A DNA stretch of 64,000 nucleotides from Oscillospiraceae bacterium (GCA_031270395.1 JAISXU010000081.1:1-64000); one strand, 5' to 3'. Positions 25,626 through 35,761 are shown, counted from the stretch's first letter. Program-made: numbers and translations. Notes: a model not told the origin generated them from the letters alone.

Positions 25626-26312
25626 TTACCGCCGCAGTCCGGCGGAAATGGCCGCCGCCAGCTTTATCCTGTATCCCTCCGTATGCAAAAGCGCCTCCTC
25701 CTCCGGATTTGAGAGGAAGCCGCACTCTATCAGTATAGCGGGACATCCGGCGTTATTGAGCAAATAGATACCCCCGTCGTCGCGCGCGGCGCCCTGCCTG
25801 TTTCCGCGTCCGAGCGCGTCCGTGAGCGCGTTCTGCATAGTCTCTCCGAGGAGTCTGCTGGCGTCGTCCGGAGCGTATATCACCTGCGCACCGGACGGCC
25901 TCGGGCTGTCGTATTTATTCTGGTGTACGCTGACAAGAACGGGGTTTTCCGCGGCGTGAAGCACGCGCAGACGGCTTTTCATGTCGTCACGCTTCTTATC
26001 GCGTATGGTTACGGCGTCCGGCGAGTATCTTATGTCCTCTCCGTCACGCGTCAGTACCGCGCGTTCGCCGAGAAAAGCGACGAGATAGTACAGTCTTAAC
26101 GCCACGTCCAGATTGACCTCGCTCTCGCGGAGTCCGCTCTCCGAGACGGCGCCGCCGTCCGCCCCGCCGTGCCCCGCATCTATAACAAGCGTCCGCGGCG
26201 CGTCCTGTATCCGCCGCGTCTCGCGTTCCGTCCCCGGAACCGCGGCGGACGCCGACGCGGACAATACCGCCGCTAAGAGCGCCATTCGCCACACGGCATT
26301 TAATCCGCCCAC
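25626..26312 (-). CDS. CwlD-like N-acetylmuramoyl-L-alanine amidase
   Basis: 228 residues from a GTG at 26312 preceded by GAGGGGG. A signal sequence/anchor (VWRMALLAAVLSASASA) is followed by an Amidase_3 domain: VIDAGHGGADGG (zinc His), a Glu in SEVNLDVALRL, SVHQNKYDSP (second His) and the catalytic Glu in LIECGFLSNPEE. The compact size and the SGAQVIYAPDD and GIYLLNNAGCPA segments resemble CwlD, which removes peptides for muramic-delta-lactam formation in spore cortex. That role would imply sporulation, which the window does not otherwise prove. Zinc enzyme, extracytoplasmic. Confidence 0.85.
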   Translation of the reverse strand: MGGLNAVWRMALLAAVLSASASAAVPGTERETRRIQDAPRTLVIDAGHGGADGGAVSESGLRESEVNLDVALRLYYLVAFLGERAVLTRDGEDIRYSPDAVTIRDKKRDDMKSRLRVLHAAENPVLVSVHQNKYDSPRPSGAQVIYAPDDASRLLGETMQNALTDALGRGNRQGAARDDGGIYLLNNAGCPAILIECGFLSNPEEEALLHTEGYRIKLAAAISAGLRR

Positions 26313-26374
26313 GTGCCGCGCCCCCTCTCGGGGTAATTGTATTCCGGGAGAAAACGCGATATGCCGCGGGCATA

Positions 26375-28360
26375 TTACGGCTGCTTTGGTCTGTCGTCCC
26401 CGTCGGACGTCATAGTCACGTTGAAATCGGGGAAGCCGGCGAACGGGTCTGTGTCGGCGCCCGCAGGCGCGGGCGGGCTTGGGTTTGCCTTCTCCCGCCG
26501 CTGCGGGAACTCCCCGTTGTGCTCGCACAGATACTTGAAGTCGTCGCCGTCCATCGTCTCGTTGGCGAGTAGGTATTCCGCCGTCGCGACGAGTATGTCT
26601 CTGCGCTCCGTAAGGATTCTTTCGCACCGCTTCACGGCGTCGTCAAATATGCGTTTTACCTCGTCGTCGATAAGCGCTGCCGTTTTTTCCGAATAGCTCT
26701 TTGTGTGCGAGAAATCCCGTCCGATGAATACGGAATGGCTGCTGTCGTCGAAGGATATCGGGCCCAGAGCGTCGCTCATGCCGTATTTCGTCACCATTGA
26801 GCGGGCTATCGCGCTCGCGCTCTGTATGTCCGACGCCGCTCCACTCGATATGTCACCGAGCATCAATTTCTCCGCGACGCGCCCTCCGAGGCTTGACACT
26901 ATGCGCTCAAACATCTCGCTCTTGGAGTTTGTCGTCTTATCCTCCTGCGGCCTGAAGATCGTCATGCCGCCCGCCGCCCCGCGCGGTATTATTGTGATAT
27001 GGTGTACGGGGTCAACGTGTTCCAGGAAATGTGACACTACCGCGTGCCCCGCCTCATGGTACGCCGTCAGCCGCCTGTCCTTGTCGGTGATCACCCGGCT
27101 CTTTTTTTCAGGCCCCGCTATGACCTTCAGCGTCGCGTCCTCTATATCGGTCATGGAGATGGCGGACTTGTTGAAGCGCGCCGCCAGAAGCGCCGCCTCA
27201 TTGAGCAGATTTTCGAGATCGGCGCCCGTGAAGCCCGTGGTGGACTTGGCTATATTCGCCAGATTGACGTCCTCCGCAAGCGCCTTTCCCGCGGAGTGTA
27301 CCTTAAGTATCTCCTCACGCCCCTTGATATCCGGCATACCGACGTATACCTGCCTGTCAAAACGCCCCGGCCGCAAAAGCGCGCTGTCGAGAATGTCGGC
27401 GCGGTTAGTAGCCGCGATTATGATAACACCCTCGTTCGTCGAAAATCCGTCCATCTCGACGAGCAGCTGATTGAGCGTCTGCTCGCGCTCGTCGTGCCCT
27501 CCGCCGAGTCCCGCGCCGCGCTGCCGCCCCACGGCGTCTATCTCGTCGATGAATATTATGGCGGGCGCGAGCTTCTTGGCCTGATCGAACAGGTCGCGTA
27601 CGCGTGACGCGCCCACGCCGACGTACAGCTCCACAAAATCCGAACCGGATATAGATAGAAACTGTACGCCCGCCTCGCCTGCGACGGCTTTTGCTATCAG
27701 CGTCTTTCCCGTACCCGGCGGGCCTATGAGCAGTACGCCTTTCGGGATACGCGCGCCGATGCTCACATATTTCTGCGGCCCCTTGAGAAAGTCCACTATC
27801 TCGCTCAGCTCCGCTTTCTCCTCATCCGCCCCCGCCACGTCCGCGAACGTGACCTTGCGCTTCTCCTCGCTGGCCAGACGCGTCCGCGCCCTGCCGAACC
27901 TCATGGCGCTCTTGTCGCCGCCCATACCGGATCTGCTCATCATCGAATTCCAGAACAGGAAGAACACGAGAATGATCACCAGATATGGCACAAGCGAGAA
28001 CCACCACGGCATTTGCCAGCCGTTTTGATAGTCGATAAAGAACTCCGGATCGGTCGCCAGCTTACCGTCGATATATTCGTGCAGATCTTCATAAAAAATG
28101 CCGACGTCATACAACTCATGCTTGACTATGTTGCTGTTTGTCTCCTTATAATTATCGCGCAGCGTCAGCGTGATGACGTTGTCCTTTAATACGATCTTCA
28201 CGACCTCGTCGTCGTTGCAGAGCCGGCGCACATCCGAGTACGCGACTATTTCGGAGTTCTCGGCGGGCGGTCTGGCCAGCAGGTATATAGCCGATACAAC
28301 AATCACAAATATCAGTATATAAAAGCCGATGTCGCGGGGGCTTCTGTTCTTTGCTTTCAA
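26375..28360 (-). CDS. ftsH: ATP-dependent zinc metalloprotease FtsH
   Basis: 661 residues. Membrane helices at 11-29 and 118-140 bracket an extracytoplasmic FtsH_ext domain. AAA core: Walker A GPPGTGKT (213-220), Walker B IIFIDEID (268), [23 protein letters not shown]. Protease: HEAGH (435-439). It degrades membrane and regulatory proteins as a hexamer. Placement after hpt is the usual Firmicutes order tilS-hpt-ftsH. The tail is Pro-rich and short. Confidence 0.97.
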   Translation of the reverse strand: MKAKNRSPRDIGFYILIFVIVVSAIYLLARPPAENSEIVAYSDVRRLCNDDEVVKIVLKDNVITLTLRDNYKETNSNIVKHELYDVGIFYEDLHEYIDGKLATDPEFFIDYQNGWQMPWWFSLVPYLVIILVFFLFWNSMMSRSGMGGDKSAMRFGRARTRLASEEKRKVTFADVAGADEEKAELSEIVDFLKGPQKYVSIGARIPKGVLLIGPPGTGKTLIAKAVAGEAGVQFLSISGSDFVELYVGVGASRVRDLFDQAKKLAPAIIFIDEIDAVGRQRGAGLGGGHDEREQTLNQLLVEMDGFSTNEGVIIIAATNRADILDSALLRPGRFDRQVYVGMPDIKGREEILKVHSAGKALAEDVNLANIAKSTTGFTGADLENLLNEAALLAARFNKSAISMTDIEDATLKVIAGPEKKSRVITDKDRRLTAYHEAGHAVVSHFLEHVDPVHHITIIPRGAAGGMTIFRPQEDKTTNSKSEMFERIVSSLGGRVAEKLMLGDISSGAASDIQSASAIARSMVTKYGMSDALGPISFDDSSHSVFIGRDFSHTKSYSEKTAALIDDEVKRIFDDAVKRCERILTERRDILVATAEYLLANETMDGDDFKYLCEHNGEFPQRREKANPSPPAPAGADTDPFAGFPDFNVTMTSDGDDRPKQP

Positions 28361-28405
28361 AAAATAATCACTTCTTTCGTATAATAATCCGCTCGATGCG
28401 AATTA

Positions 28406-28433
28406 ATAATATCGCTTGCCGCAAATAAATCAA
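28406..28433 (-). promoter_or_regulatory. Possible internal promoter for ftsH
   Basis: On the minus strand TTGATT (28433-28428), 16-base spacer, TATTAT (28411-28406), in the 80-base gap between hpt and ftsH. ftsH often has its own promoter. Confidence 0.4.
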
Positions 28434-28440
28434 TATCATG

Positions 28441-28977
28441 CTATATATACACCTCGGGTCTCAGCGCTCCGATGTATGGGAGATTACGGTATCGCTCCGC
28501 GCAATCCAGCCCGTAGCCGACGCAAAAAACGTCCCGACACTCAAACCCGATGTAGTCGATTTCGACCTCAATCTCCCTGCGCGATTTTTTGTCCAGCAGC
28601 GCGCATATGCGCAGCGACGCCGGTCTCATTTCCAACAGGCAGTCCCGCAGCCGCTTTAGCGTGAGACCCGAGTCCACGATGTCCTCCACCACCACGACGT
28701 CTCTTCCCTCAATATCGAGCTGAGATATATCTCCGAGTCTGACGCCGCCGGAGCTTACCGTGCCGCTCCCGTACGAGGACGCCGTTATAAATCTCACCTC
28801 ACAGTACAGATCGATGTGTCTCATCAGATCCGCCATGAACACGAAGCATCCCTTGAGCACCCCGAGCAGCAGCGGCGTCCTTCCGTCGTAATCGCGTCCG
28901 AGCTGCATACCGAGGCGCGTCACACGCTCTCTTATCATCTCCTCCGTAAAGAGTACCTCGCTGATGTCCCGTTCCAT
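28441..28977 (-). CDS. hpt: Hypoxanthine phosphoribosyltransferase
   Basis: 178 residues. The PRPP motif is VVVVEDIVDSGLTL and the flexible-loop region YGSGTVSSGGV; the C-terminal DYIGFECRDVFCVGYGLDCAERYRNLP is typical. It salvages hypoxanthine and guanine to IMP and GMP. The ATG at 28977 follows GAGGGGAG; a TTG seven codons upstream overlaps the tilS stop and is less likely. Confidence 0.96.
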   Translation of the reverse strand: MERDISEVLFTEEMIRERVTRLGMQLGRDYDGRTPLLLGVLKGCFVFMADLMRHIDLYCEVRFITASSYGSGTVSSGGVRLGDISQLDIEGRDVVVVEDIVDSGLTLKRLRDCLLEMRPASLRICALLDKKSRREIEVEIDYIGFECRDVFCVGYGLDCAERYRNLPYIGALRPEVYI

Positions 28978-28994
28978 ATTCGCCGGCGCTCCCC

Positions 28995-30395
28995 TCAAAT
29001 CTCGGCAGCCGGTTCCCGCCTTACGGCGGCCGACCTAACAATTATCACCTTGTCGCCGGGGGACGGTATACAGCGCGCGCCCCTCCCGACGCCTACGACC
29101 GCGAGCGGCCCCGCCTCGTCCGCTATTACCGGAACCGCAGACCTCGCCCGCGCCGGAATACGCCTCTCGATAAACAGCTTTTTCAGCGTTTTGGTTCCCG
29201 ACAATTTCCCGTTCGGAGCGAGAATGTTTATCGTATCGCCGCGTCCTCTCGGCCGCGCAGTCAGCTTACCGCATATTTTACTCTTATCAAACATAAAAGT
29301 AGTTAACGATTTGTTAATTTTATCACAGCATACGCCATCTTCGCAAGAGATGAGTATTCCGGCGCCCTCCGGACGGGCGGCGACCCCCGGCGCGAGCTCC
29401 ACGGGCTCAAAGACGCGCGGGGGGCCCGACGGGGCAAACATGATATATTCGTACTCGCGAAAGGCCGACACGCCTCCCGGCAGACACGCCTCCCCGGACG
29501 GCGAGCCGCGCCGGCACAAGTCCAGCACCGCGCGCACGTGCTCGCGCGTCAGACTGACGCCCGCGAGCGCGCGAATGGCGCGCGCCGCCACGGAGGGGTG
29601 AAGCGCCAGCAGCTCTCTTACCGGCGCGCGCCCGTCGTCCGGGCAGTCCGATATAAACCGGCGCGCCTCGGCCCGTAAAAAATCGTCGTCGGACCGCGAG
29701 AGCTCCGAAGCGCGCAAGATGTTTTCAGCGGCTGCGGAATTCACCGTGCGCAGCACGGGCATGACGCCGCGGCGGAGCCTGTTGCGCGCGTAATCGTCCG
29801 AAAGGTTGGTCGAATCCTCGACGTGCGGTATCCCGCGTTCAAGCAGATAAGTCTCGACGTCGCGCCGCGTCACGCAGAGCATCGGTCGCACTATGCGCCC
29901 TCGCACGGGCGGAATACCGCATATGCCGCGCGCGCCGGTCCCGCGCGCCAGATTAAAAAGCACTGTCTCGGCGTTGTCGTCCGCCGTGTGCGCCGTGGCT
30001 ATGGCCGCCGCGTCAGTGCGGACGGCAATTTCTTCAAAAAACGCGTAACGCATATCGCGCGCGGCTTCCTCTATCCCCACGCGTCCGCGCGCGGCGCCGG
30101 CCGCCGTGTCGCCGCGCCCGGCGTGGTGCTTTATACCGGCGCGCTCGCAGTATCCCGCGACGAAAGCCATGTCCCGCTCCGACTCGTCCCCGCGCAGCAT
30201 ATGGTTGAAGTGGACGGCCTCCACGGTGTACCCGAAATCCGGTATAAGCCGCACGAGTATATCAAGCATACACATCGAGTCCGCGCCCCCCGATACGCAC
30301 GCCAGCACGGCGCCGCGGCGCGGCAGCATACCGTAAGAGGCCGCGAACGCGGCCACCGCGCCCGTAATATCGTCGACCGCCGCGGCGCCGCGCAT
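28995..30395 (-). CDS. tilS: tRNA(Ile)-lysidine synthase
   Basis: 466 residues. The ATP-PPi loop SGGADSMCML is near residue 36, followed by NHMLRGDESERDMAF and ATAHTADDNAETVLFNLARGTG, hallmarks of TilS, and a C-terminal substrate-binding tail (IPARARSAVPVIADEAGPLAVVG, shown by its GRGARC end). It converts C34 to lysidine in the CAU-anticodon tRNA-Ile. The ATG overlaps the dnaB stop (TGATG), so the genes are coupled. Confidence 0.94.
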   Translation of the reverse strand: MRGAAAVDDITGAVAAFAASYGMLPRRGAVLACVSGGADSMCMLDILVRLIPDFGYTVEAVHFNHMLRGDESERDMAFVAGYCERAGIKHHAGRGDTAAGAARGRVGIEEAARDMRYAFFEEIAVRTDAAAIATAHTADDNAETVLFNLARGTGARGICGIPPVRGRIVRPMLCVTRRDVETYLLERGIPHVEDSTNLSDDYARNRLRRGVMPVLRTVNSAAAENILRASELSRSDDDFLRAEARRFISDCPDDGRAPVRELLALHPSVAARAIRALAGVSLTREHVRAVLDLCRRGSPSGEACLPGGVSAFREYEYIMFAPSGPPRVFEPVELAPGVAARPEGAGILISCEDGVCCDKINKSLTTFMFDKSKICGKLTARPRGRGDTINILAPNGKLSGTKTLKKLFIERRIPARARSAVPVIADEAGPLAVVGVGRGARCIPSPGDKVIIVRSAAVRREPAAEI

Positions 30396-31747
30396 CAATA
30401 CTCGTCCTCGTCTGAATATCGCCGCTCGATCGCCGTATATGCCGTGTACTCGGGCAGCCACAGCAGCTTTATCATCCCCGTATTGCCCCGCCTGTTCTTC
30501 AAGATTCTCAGCTCTGCCACATTCGGCTGGTCCGACGCCTCGTTGTAGTAGTCGTCCCGGTACAGCCCTATGACGACGTCGGCGTCCTGCTCTATCGCCC
30601 CCGACTCGCGCAGGTCCGACAGGAGAGGACGCTTGTCCGCCCTGCCCTCGTTGGCGCGCGAGAGCTGCGACATACATATCACGGGCACCTTCAGTTCTTT
30701 TGCCATTATCTTCATCATCCGGCTTATATCCGCCACGACCTGCGTCCTCGTCTCGCCCGAGTACGAGCCCTTGTCCGTCGCGCTCTGCATGAGCTGCAAA
30801 TAGTCGATGACGACGAGGCCCAGCTCGTCCACGCGCCTGCACTGGGCGTTGATAGCCGACACTGTTATGGACGGATTGTCGTTTATCAGCAGGCGCGCGC
30901 GGTTGATGGACTCCACGGCTGCCGCGAGCTTTTTCCACTCGTCGGCGGACAGCCTGCCCGTCTGCAATTTTTTGTTGTCGATATAGCTCTCCGACGAGAG
31001 CATGCGCAGCGCCAGCTGTTCCTTCGACATCTCGAGTGAGAATACCGCCACGGCCTTACCGGACTCGCGCGCGACGTGGAGCGCGATGTTGAGTGCGATG
31101 CTCGTCTTTCCCATGCCGGGCCTCGACGCGATAAGGATAAGATCCGTGTCGTTGAGACCCATGATATAGTTGTCGATGTCGGAAAAGCCGGTGGACAGGC
31201 CGGGTATGCCTCCCGCGTTTTTTGACGCCTCCTGTATCTGCTCAAAAACGCTGATGAGTACGCTTGCCACCGGTTCCAGACCGTTCACGGCGCGCCCGCG
31301 GCGCAGCGCGTAGATACGTTTTTCCGCGGCCTCCAGAATATTCGACGCGCCGCCCTCGCCGTCTATCGCCATGCCGGTAATATCGGCGCCGGCGTCGGCC
31401 AGCGCGCGCAGCAGGGATTTATCGCGCACGATGGCGGCGTATTCCATCACGTTTACGGCTGTGGGGGTAATATTCGCGAGCTCGATGATATATCGCGGCG
31501 AGTCCTCGCTCCATACGCCGCGCTCGCGCATCCTGTCGAGCACCGTCACGGCGTCCACAGGCACCGAGTAGTTGAACATCGACAGTATAGTCTCGTATAT
31601 GCCGCGGTTTACGTCGGAGTAGAAGTCGGACGGGCTTAAAACGCCCACCACCCCCGCGACGCAGCGCGAGTCAATGAGCATAGAGCCGAGCACCGACTGC
31701 TCCGCCTCCGTGCTGTGCGGGATCTGCCTGTTGAGAATATCGTCCAT
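30395..31747 (-). CDS. dnaB: Replicative DNA helicase DnaB
   Basis: 450 residues. N-terminal DnaB domain (IPHSTEAEQSVLGSMLID), linker, and a RecA-like helicase core with Walker A ASRPGMGKTS, Walker B LVVIDYLQLM and the LSDLRESGAIEQDADVV arginine-finger region. It is the hexameric replication-fork helicase, here in the conserved rplI-dnaB order with 13 bases between the two genes. Confidence 0.97.
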   Translation of the reverse strand: MDDILNRQIPHSTEAEQSVLGSMLIDSRCVAGVVGVLSPSDFYSDVNRGIYETILSMFNYSVPVDAVTVLDRMRERGVWSEDSPRYIIELANITPTAVNVMEYAAIVRDKSLLRALADAGADITGMAIDGEGGASNILEAAEKRIYALRRGRAVNGLEPVASVLISVFEQIQEASKNAGGIPGLSTGFSDIDNYIMGLNDTDLILIASRPGMGKTSIALNIALHVARESGKAVAVFSLEMSKEQLALRMLSSESYIDNKKLQTGRLSADEWKKLAAAVESINRARLLINDNPSITVSAINAQCRRVDELGLVVIDYLQLMQSATDKGSYSGETRTQVVADISRMMKIMAKELKVPVICMSQLSRANEGRADKRPLLSDLRESGAIEQDADVVIGLYRDDYYNEASDQPNVAELRILKNRRGNTGMIKLLWLPEYTAYTAIERRYSDEDEY

Positions 31748-31760
31748 GCGAGTCCCCCGC

Positions 31761-32207
31761 TCAGGCTTGCGTCACGATGATATTGACGATGCCGTTCACC
31801 TCATGTCCCAGCTTGCACTTGACCTCATAGGAGCCGAACGCCTTTATATGGTCGTCCAGCGCTATTTTATTCTTCTCTATCGTTATCCCGTGCTGCCGCT
31901 GAAGCTCGTCGGATATTTCGCGCGACGTCACGGCGCCAAAGAGCTTGCCGGCGGCGCCCGCCTTCGCCGGTATCTTCACCAGTATACCCTGAAGGCGCGC
32001 GGATAACTCCAGCGCCTCTTTTTTCTCCGCCTCCGCGCGGCGTACCCGCGCCTTCTCCCGCTGCTTCATGGCGTTTATATTTTCCTCCGTCGCGCGTTCG
32101 GCCAGCTTGCGCGGCAGCAGATAATTGCGGGCGTATCCGTCGGACACCTCTATCATCTGACCCTTTTTGCCCTGATCCCTCACATCCTGCGTCAATATCA
32201 CCTTCAT
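31761..32207 (-). CDS. rplI: 50S ribosomal protein L9
   Basis: 148 residues beginning MKVILTQDVRDQGKKGQMIE with GYARNYLLPRKLA, the L9 N-domain signature, then the long helix and the C-domain (VTSREISDELQRQHG). It binds 23S rRNA at the base of the L1 stalk. It lies between gdpP and dnaB as in many Firmicutes. Confidence 0.97.
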   Translation of the reverse strand: MKVILTQDVRDQGKKGQMIEVSDGYARNYLLPRKLAERATEENINAMKQREKARVRRAEAEKKEALELSARLQGILVKIPAKAGAAGKLFGAVTSREISDELQRQHGITIEKNKIALDDHIKAFGSYEVKCKLGHEVNGIVNIIVTQA

Positions 32208-32240
32208 GTGTGGTTTCCCCTTCCCGCCTGTGACGGCTTC

Positions 32241-34247
32241 TTATTCGTTGCTGTTCTCCAAAAAAACATCTATGGCGTCCCTCAAAAGCCCGACCGCATC
32301 CTCAAGCGACGTGTTCTTCATTTGCGCGCCGGCGGTGGACTGGTTGCCTCCCCCGCCCAGCTGCTCCAGCACAAGCTGCACGTTTATGCCGCCTATGCTC
32401 CGGCCGGATATAAAAATACCGTCGTCGTTGGGCGACGCGACAAACGAGGTCTGCACACCCGCGATGTTGAGAAGCTCGTCGGCCGCCTGCGCTATTATAA
32501 CGCGGCTCACGGGGCTCGGCGACGCGGCTATGGCTACGATCTCGCGGTACATACGCGCGCCGCGGATTATCTCATAGCGTGACATCGCCGCCGCAAAATC
32601 CGACTGCATGAACCGCTTCACGTTTACCGTATCGGCGCCCAGCCGGCGCAGATACGCGGCGGCGTCAAACGTGCGGCTGCCTGTGCGTATGGAAAACGAC
32701 TTTGTATCGAGCACTATGCCGGCGAGCAGCGCGTCAGCCTCCAGCTTCAGCACTCCGCCCTGTTCTACGAGGTGCTGTATCAGCTCCGTTACCAGCTCGG
32801 AGGCGGACGACGCGTACGGCTCGTAGAAATTCAGCGCGACCCCGTCTATATACGTCGCCGCTCTCCGGTGGTGGTCGATTATGACTATGCGGTCAAACGC
32901 GCCGATGAGCGATTCAAGCTCGACCTCCTCCGGCCTGCTTGTATCCACTACGACGAGCAGACCGGAGGGATCGACCTCCGCGGACGCCTCGCGGGCGTCC
33001 GTAAAAATATCCTCAAAATCCTCGGAATCGCGTATGCGCTCCAGCATCCGCCCCACCATGTTGCGCTGTATATCGATCACGATGCGCGCTTTTTTGCCCT
33101 TAGAACGCGCTATGCAGCACACTCCGACCGCCGCGCCGAGCGAATCCATGTCGGCGTTTTTGTGTCCCATGACATATACGCTCGAGGCCTCGTCAAGCAG
33201 CCGCCCGAAGACGCTGGCCATCGCGCGCGTTTTGACCTTTGTCCGTTTTTCGACCTCCGTGGAGTGTCCGCCGAAAAACTCAAGGCCCTGCGGTTTTTTT
33301 ATGACGGCCTGATCCCCGCCGCGGCTGAGCGCCATCTCCGCCGCGTCGGACGCGAGCCGGTAGTCCTCCGCGGGCGTACTCCCGCCCGCGCCGACGCCGA
33401 TGCTCAGCGACGCGCGCATACCGGCCGAGCCCACGAGCTCGCGCACCGAGGCGAGCAGCGAAAACTTATCCAGCAATATCTCGTCGTAGTGGCGCGCCTC
33501 GAAGATATAGAAATATCTGTCCCTGTCGTATTTGCACAGATAACCGTCTCTGCCGCCGGCCCAGCGCCCGATCCTGTCGTCAACGCCGGACAACAGCGCG
33601 GACTTGTCCTTTTCGCTCAGGCCGCGCAGCAGCTCGTCGTAGTTGTCGAGCAGAATTATGGTGAATATGAGACGCGACAGCGCGTATTCCTCGCGCGCTC
33701 TTTCGTAGTCCGTCACGTCCACAAAATAGGCGATTGAGAGATAGTCGCGCCCGCCCGAAGCCCCGTCCGCGTTGAACACGCTGCCGAATACGGCGTATTT
33801 TCGTCCGCGCAGCTCCGTTACCGGCGGCTCCCGCGCGGCTTCCTCCGTGAGCCAGCCGACGCTAAAGTCCGGCACTATCTCCTGTACGCTTATCTCAAAC
33901 ATGTGCTCGCGCTCGCCGGTTATATCGAGGAAACGCCGGTTAGACCAGATGATATTGCCCGTATCCGAACTGAAAGCCACGACGGGGAGCGGCGTCACGG
34001 AGAGCGTACTCTTAGCGGCGACATCCATATCACTGGCCACATGCTCGATGTAGTGCAGCAATTCCTCCGCCCGCTTGCGCGAGCTGTACCGCGTATAGAC
34101 GAGCAGAAGCGCTATTATGGCGACCTCGACCGCCGCGAGCACCCAGTTGTTCTTACCAAAAAAAAACGTACACGCGGCAAAAACAACGAGCATTATAAAA
34201 TACAGCCTCATGCTCGGCTGCAGCATACCCAACAGCTTTTTATTCAC
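32241..34247 (-). CDS. gdpP: Cyclic-di-AMP phosphodiesterase GdpP (DHH family)
   Basis: 668 residues from a GTG at 34247 with GGAGAGAG upstream. Two membrane helices (about 12-52), a PAS domain (about 80-145), a degenerate GGDEF domain (about 170-305, no intact GGDEF), then DHH (MGHKNADMDSLGAAVG; VVDTSRP; IIDHHRRAA) and DHHA1 (SGRSIGGINVQLVLEQLGGG). GdpP cleaves c-di-AMP to pApA. It heads the gdpP-rplI-dnaB run and follows the HD-GYP gene by 105 bases. Confidence 0.95.
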   Translation of the reverse strand: MNKKLLGMLQPSMRLYFIMLVVFAACTFFFGKNNWVLAAVEVAIIALLLVYTRYSSRKRAEELLHYIEHVASDMDVAAKSTLSVTPLPVVAFSSDTGNIIWSNRRFLDITGEREHMFEISVQEIVPDFSVGWLTEEAAREPPVTELRGRKYAVFGSVFNADGASGGRDYLSIAYFVDVTDYERAREEYALSRLIFTIILLDNYDELLRGLSEKDKSALLSGVDDRIGRWAGGRDGYLCKYDRDRYFYIFEARHYDEILLDKFSLLASVRELVGSAGMRASLSIGVGAGGSTPAEDYRLASDAAEMALSRGGDQAVIKKPQGLEFFGGHSTEVEKRTKVKTRAMASVFGRLLDEASSVYVMGHKNADMDSLGAAVGVCCIARSKGKKARIVIDIQRNMVGRMLERIRDSEDFEDIFTDAREASAEVDPSGLLVVVDTSRPEEVELESLIGAFDRIVIIDHHRRAATYIDGVALNFYEPYASSASELVTELIQHLVEQGGVLKLEADALLAGIVLDTKSFSIRTGSRTFDAAAYLRRLGADTVNVKRFMQSDFAAAMSRYEIIRGARMYREIVAIAASPSPVSRVIIAQAADELLNIAGVQTSFVASPNDDGIFISGRSIGGINVQLVLEQLGGGGNQSTAGAQMKNTSLEDAVGLLRDAIDVFLENSNE

Positions 34248-34352
34248 AGTACCGAACTCTCTCCGTCAATTCACCGCAGGGCGCGCTCCGGAGTTTCCGG
34301 AACGTCCGCGCCCCGTGCGGAGCTTTTCAGCCGGACGCGGCAAAACCGGCTT

Positions 34353-35420
34353 TTAATCCTGCAAGCTCTCCTGCAGCTGCCGGAATGTCTCCGTAGTCTT
34401 CAGGAACACCTCCACCAGATTCGGATCAAACTGCGTGCCGCTGCCCTCTACAATTATATTTACCGCCTCGTCGTACGAGAACGGAGGCTTGTAGCAGCGC
34501 TGGTTGACGAGCGCGTCGTACACGTCCACGATGGACAGTATCCGCGCCGATATGGGTATATCCTCGCCCTTGAGCTTTGTGGGATAGCCCTTGCCGTCCC
34601 ACCGCTCGTGGTGGTAATAGCATATCTCGCGGCAGTATTTCAGGTACATCGCGTTGTCCGGCAAGGTTTTAAGTATGCTGTCGATTATGTCGCGGCCGAT
34701 CGAGGTGTGCGTCCTCATTATGTCAAACTCCTCGTCGGTCAGCTTCCCCGGCTTCAGCAGGATATTGTCCGGTATGCCTATCTTGCCTATATCGTGCAGC
34801 GCGGACGCTTTGACGATCGACTCGTAGTTCTGCGCGAGCAGTATCTCGCGGTAATGTGGATATTTGAGCATCTCATTGACCATGATCTGCGTCAGCATTG
34901 TGGTTCTTCTGATATGCTCGCCGGATTCGAGGCTGCGGTACTCGATTATCGTAGCCAAGACCTCGAGAGTCTGCTCATAAGTCTTTGTGACCTCGGCGGT
35001 TTTCTTTTCGACGAGACCCTCAAGCTCTGTCTGATAGCGCATAAGGCTTATGCAGCTGTCGAGACGCGTCATAACGACGTCCGGGTTGAAGGGCTTCGAC
35101 ACATAGTCCGCCGCGCCGGCCTTCAGACCGCGCGACTCGTTCGTGTCGGAATCGGCCGCCGTAATAAAGAGTACCGGTATCTTGTGCGTCTCGGAGTGGT
35201 TTTTGACCGCTCTCAGCACCTCGAAGCCGTCCATGCCGGGCATAATGATGTCCAGCAGTATGGCTGTCGGCCTCACATTTTGCTTGAACAGGATGTCAAG
35301 CGTCTCCGCGCCGTCCTGCGCCTCGATCACATCGTACTGGTCGATAAGTATCTCACGGAGGATCATCCGGTTGATCTCAACGTCGTCAACAATTAAAACA
35401 AGATCCCTCATATCGGTCAA
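34353..35420 (-). CDS. Response regulator with HD-GYP c-di-GMP phosphodiesterase domain
   Basis: 355 residues. The receiver has the phospho-acceptor in LLDIIMPGMDG (D57) and the conserved Lys in SKPF (K109). A short coiled-coil linker (EKKTAEVTKTYEQTLEVLA) leads to the HD-GYP domain with ALHDIGKIGIPD (H209, D210), HHERWDGKGYP (GYP at 278-280) and ILSIVDVYDALVNQRCYK. Such proteins linearise c-di-GMP when phosphorylated. The HPt protein gene ends eight bases upstream, implying a phosphorelay. Confidence 0.95.
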   Translation of the reverse strand: MTDMRDLVLIVDDVEINRMILREILIDQYDVIEAQDGAETLDILFKQNVRPTAILLDIIMPGMDGFEVLRAVKNHSETHKIPVLFITAADSDTNESRGLKAGAADYVSKPFNPDVVMTRLDSCISLMRYQTELEGLVEKKTAEVTKTYEQTLEVLATIIEYRSLESGEHIRRTTMLTQIMVNEMLKYPHYREILLAQNYESIVKASALHDIGKIGIPDNILLKPGKLTDEEFDIMRTHTSIGRDIIDSILKTLPDNAMYLKYCREICYYHHERWDGKGYPTKLKGEDIPISARILSIVDVYDALVNQRCYKPPFSYDEAVNIIVEGSGTQFDPNLVEVFLKTTETFRQLQESLQD

Positions 35421-35428
35421 TCCCTCTT

Positions 35429-35761
35429 TTACAGCGAATTTATCCTCTCGATCGTAGCGGCCGCCGCGGTCTTCAATTGCGCGTACAGCTCGTCATGCGG
35501 CTTGCCGTTTTTCAGCGCGGACTCAAGCGCCGCCGAAATCTCGTTGACCTTTGTCAGCGACAGATTGGCCGACACCCCCTTGATCGTGTGCGCCATATTT
35601 GCCGCTCCCTCCAAGCTGCCGTTTTCGAGCTCGGTGGTGAGCGACTCCAGATAATTGCCCTCGGCAAAGCGCGTGAGCAGCTTCTTATACAGCGCCATAT
35701 TGCCGCCGACGCGTTTTACTCCGTCCTCGGCGTTGATGTAGACATTCGTATCGTTTTCCAT
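35429..35761 (-). CDS. Stand-alone HPt phosphotransfer protein
   Basis: 110 residues, mostly helical, with the HPt motif MAHTIKGVSANL (phospho-acceptor H58) and the leading DGVKRVGGNMALYKKLLTRF helix. It shuttles phosphate between receiver domains. It is the first gene of the HPt-HD-GYP unit. A natural partner would be the hybrid kinase at 15799-19401, which lacks its own HPt (inference). Confidence 0.92.
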   Translation of the reverse strand: MENDTNVYINAEDGVKRVGGNMALYKKLLTRFAEGNYLESLTTELENGSLEGAANMAHTIKGVSANLSLTKVNEISAALESALKNGKPHDELYAQLKTAAAATIERINSL

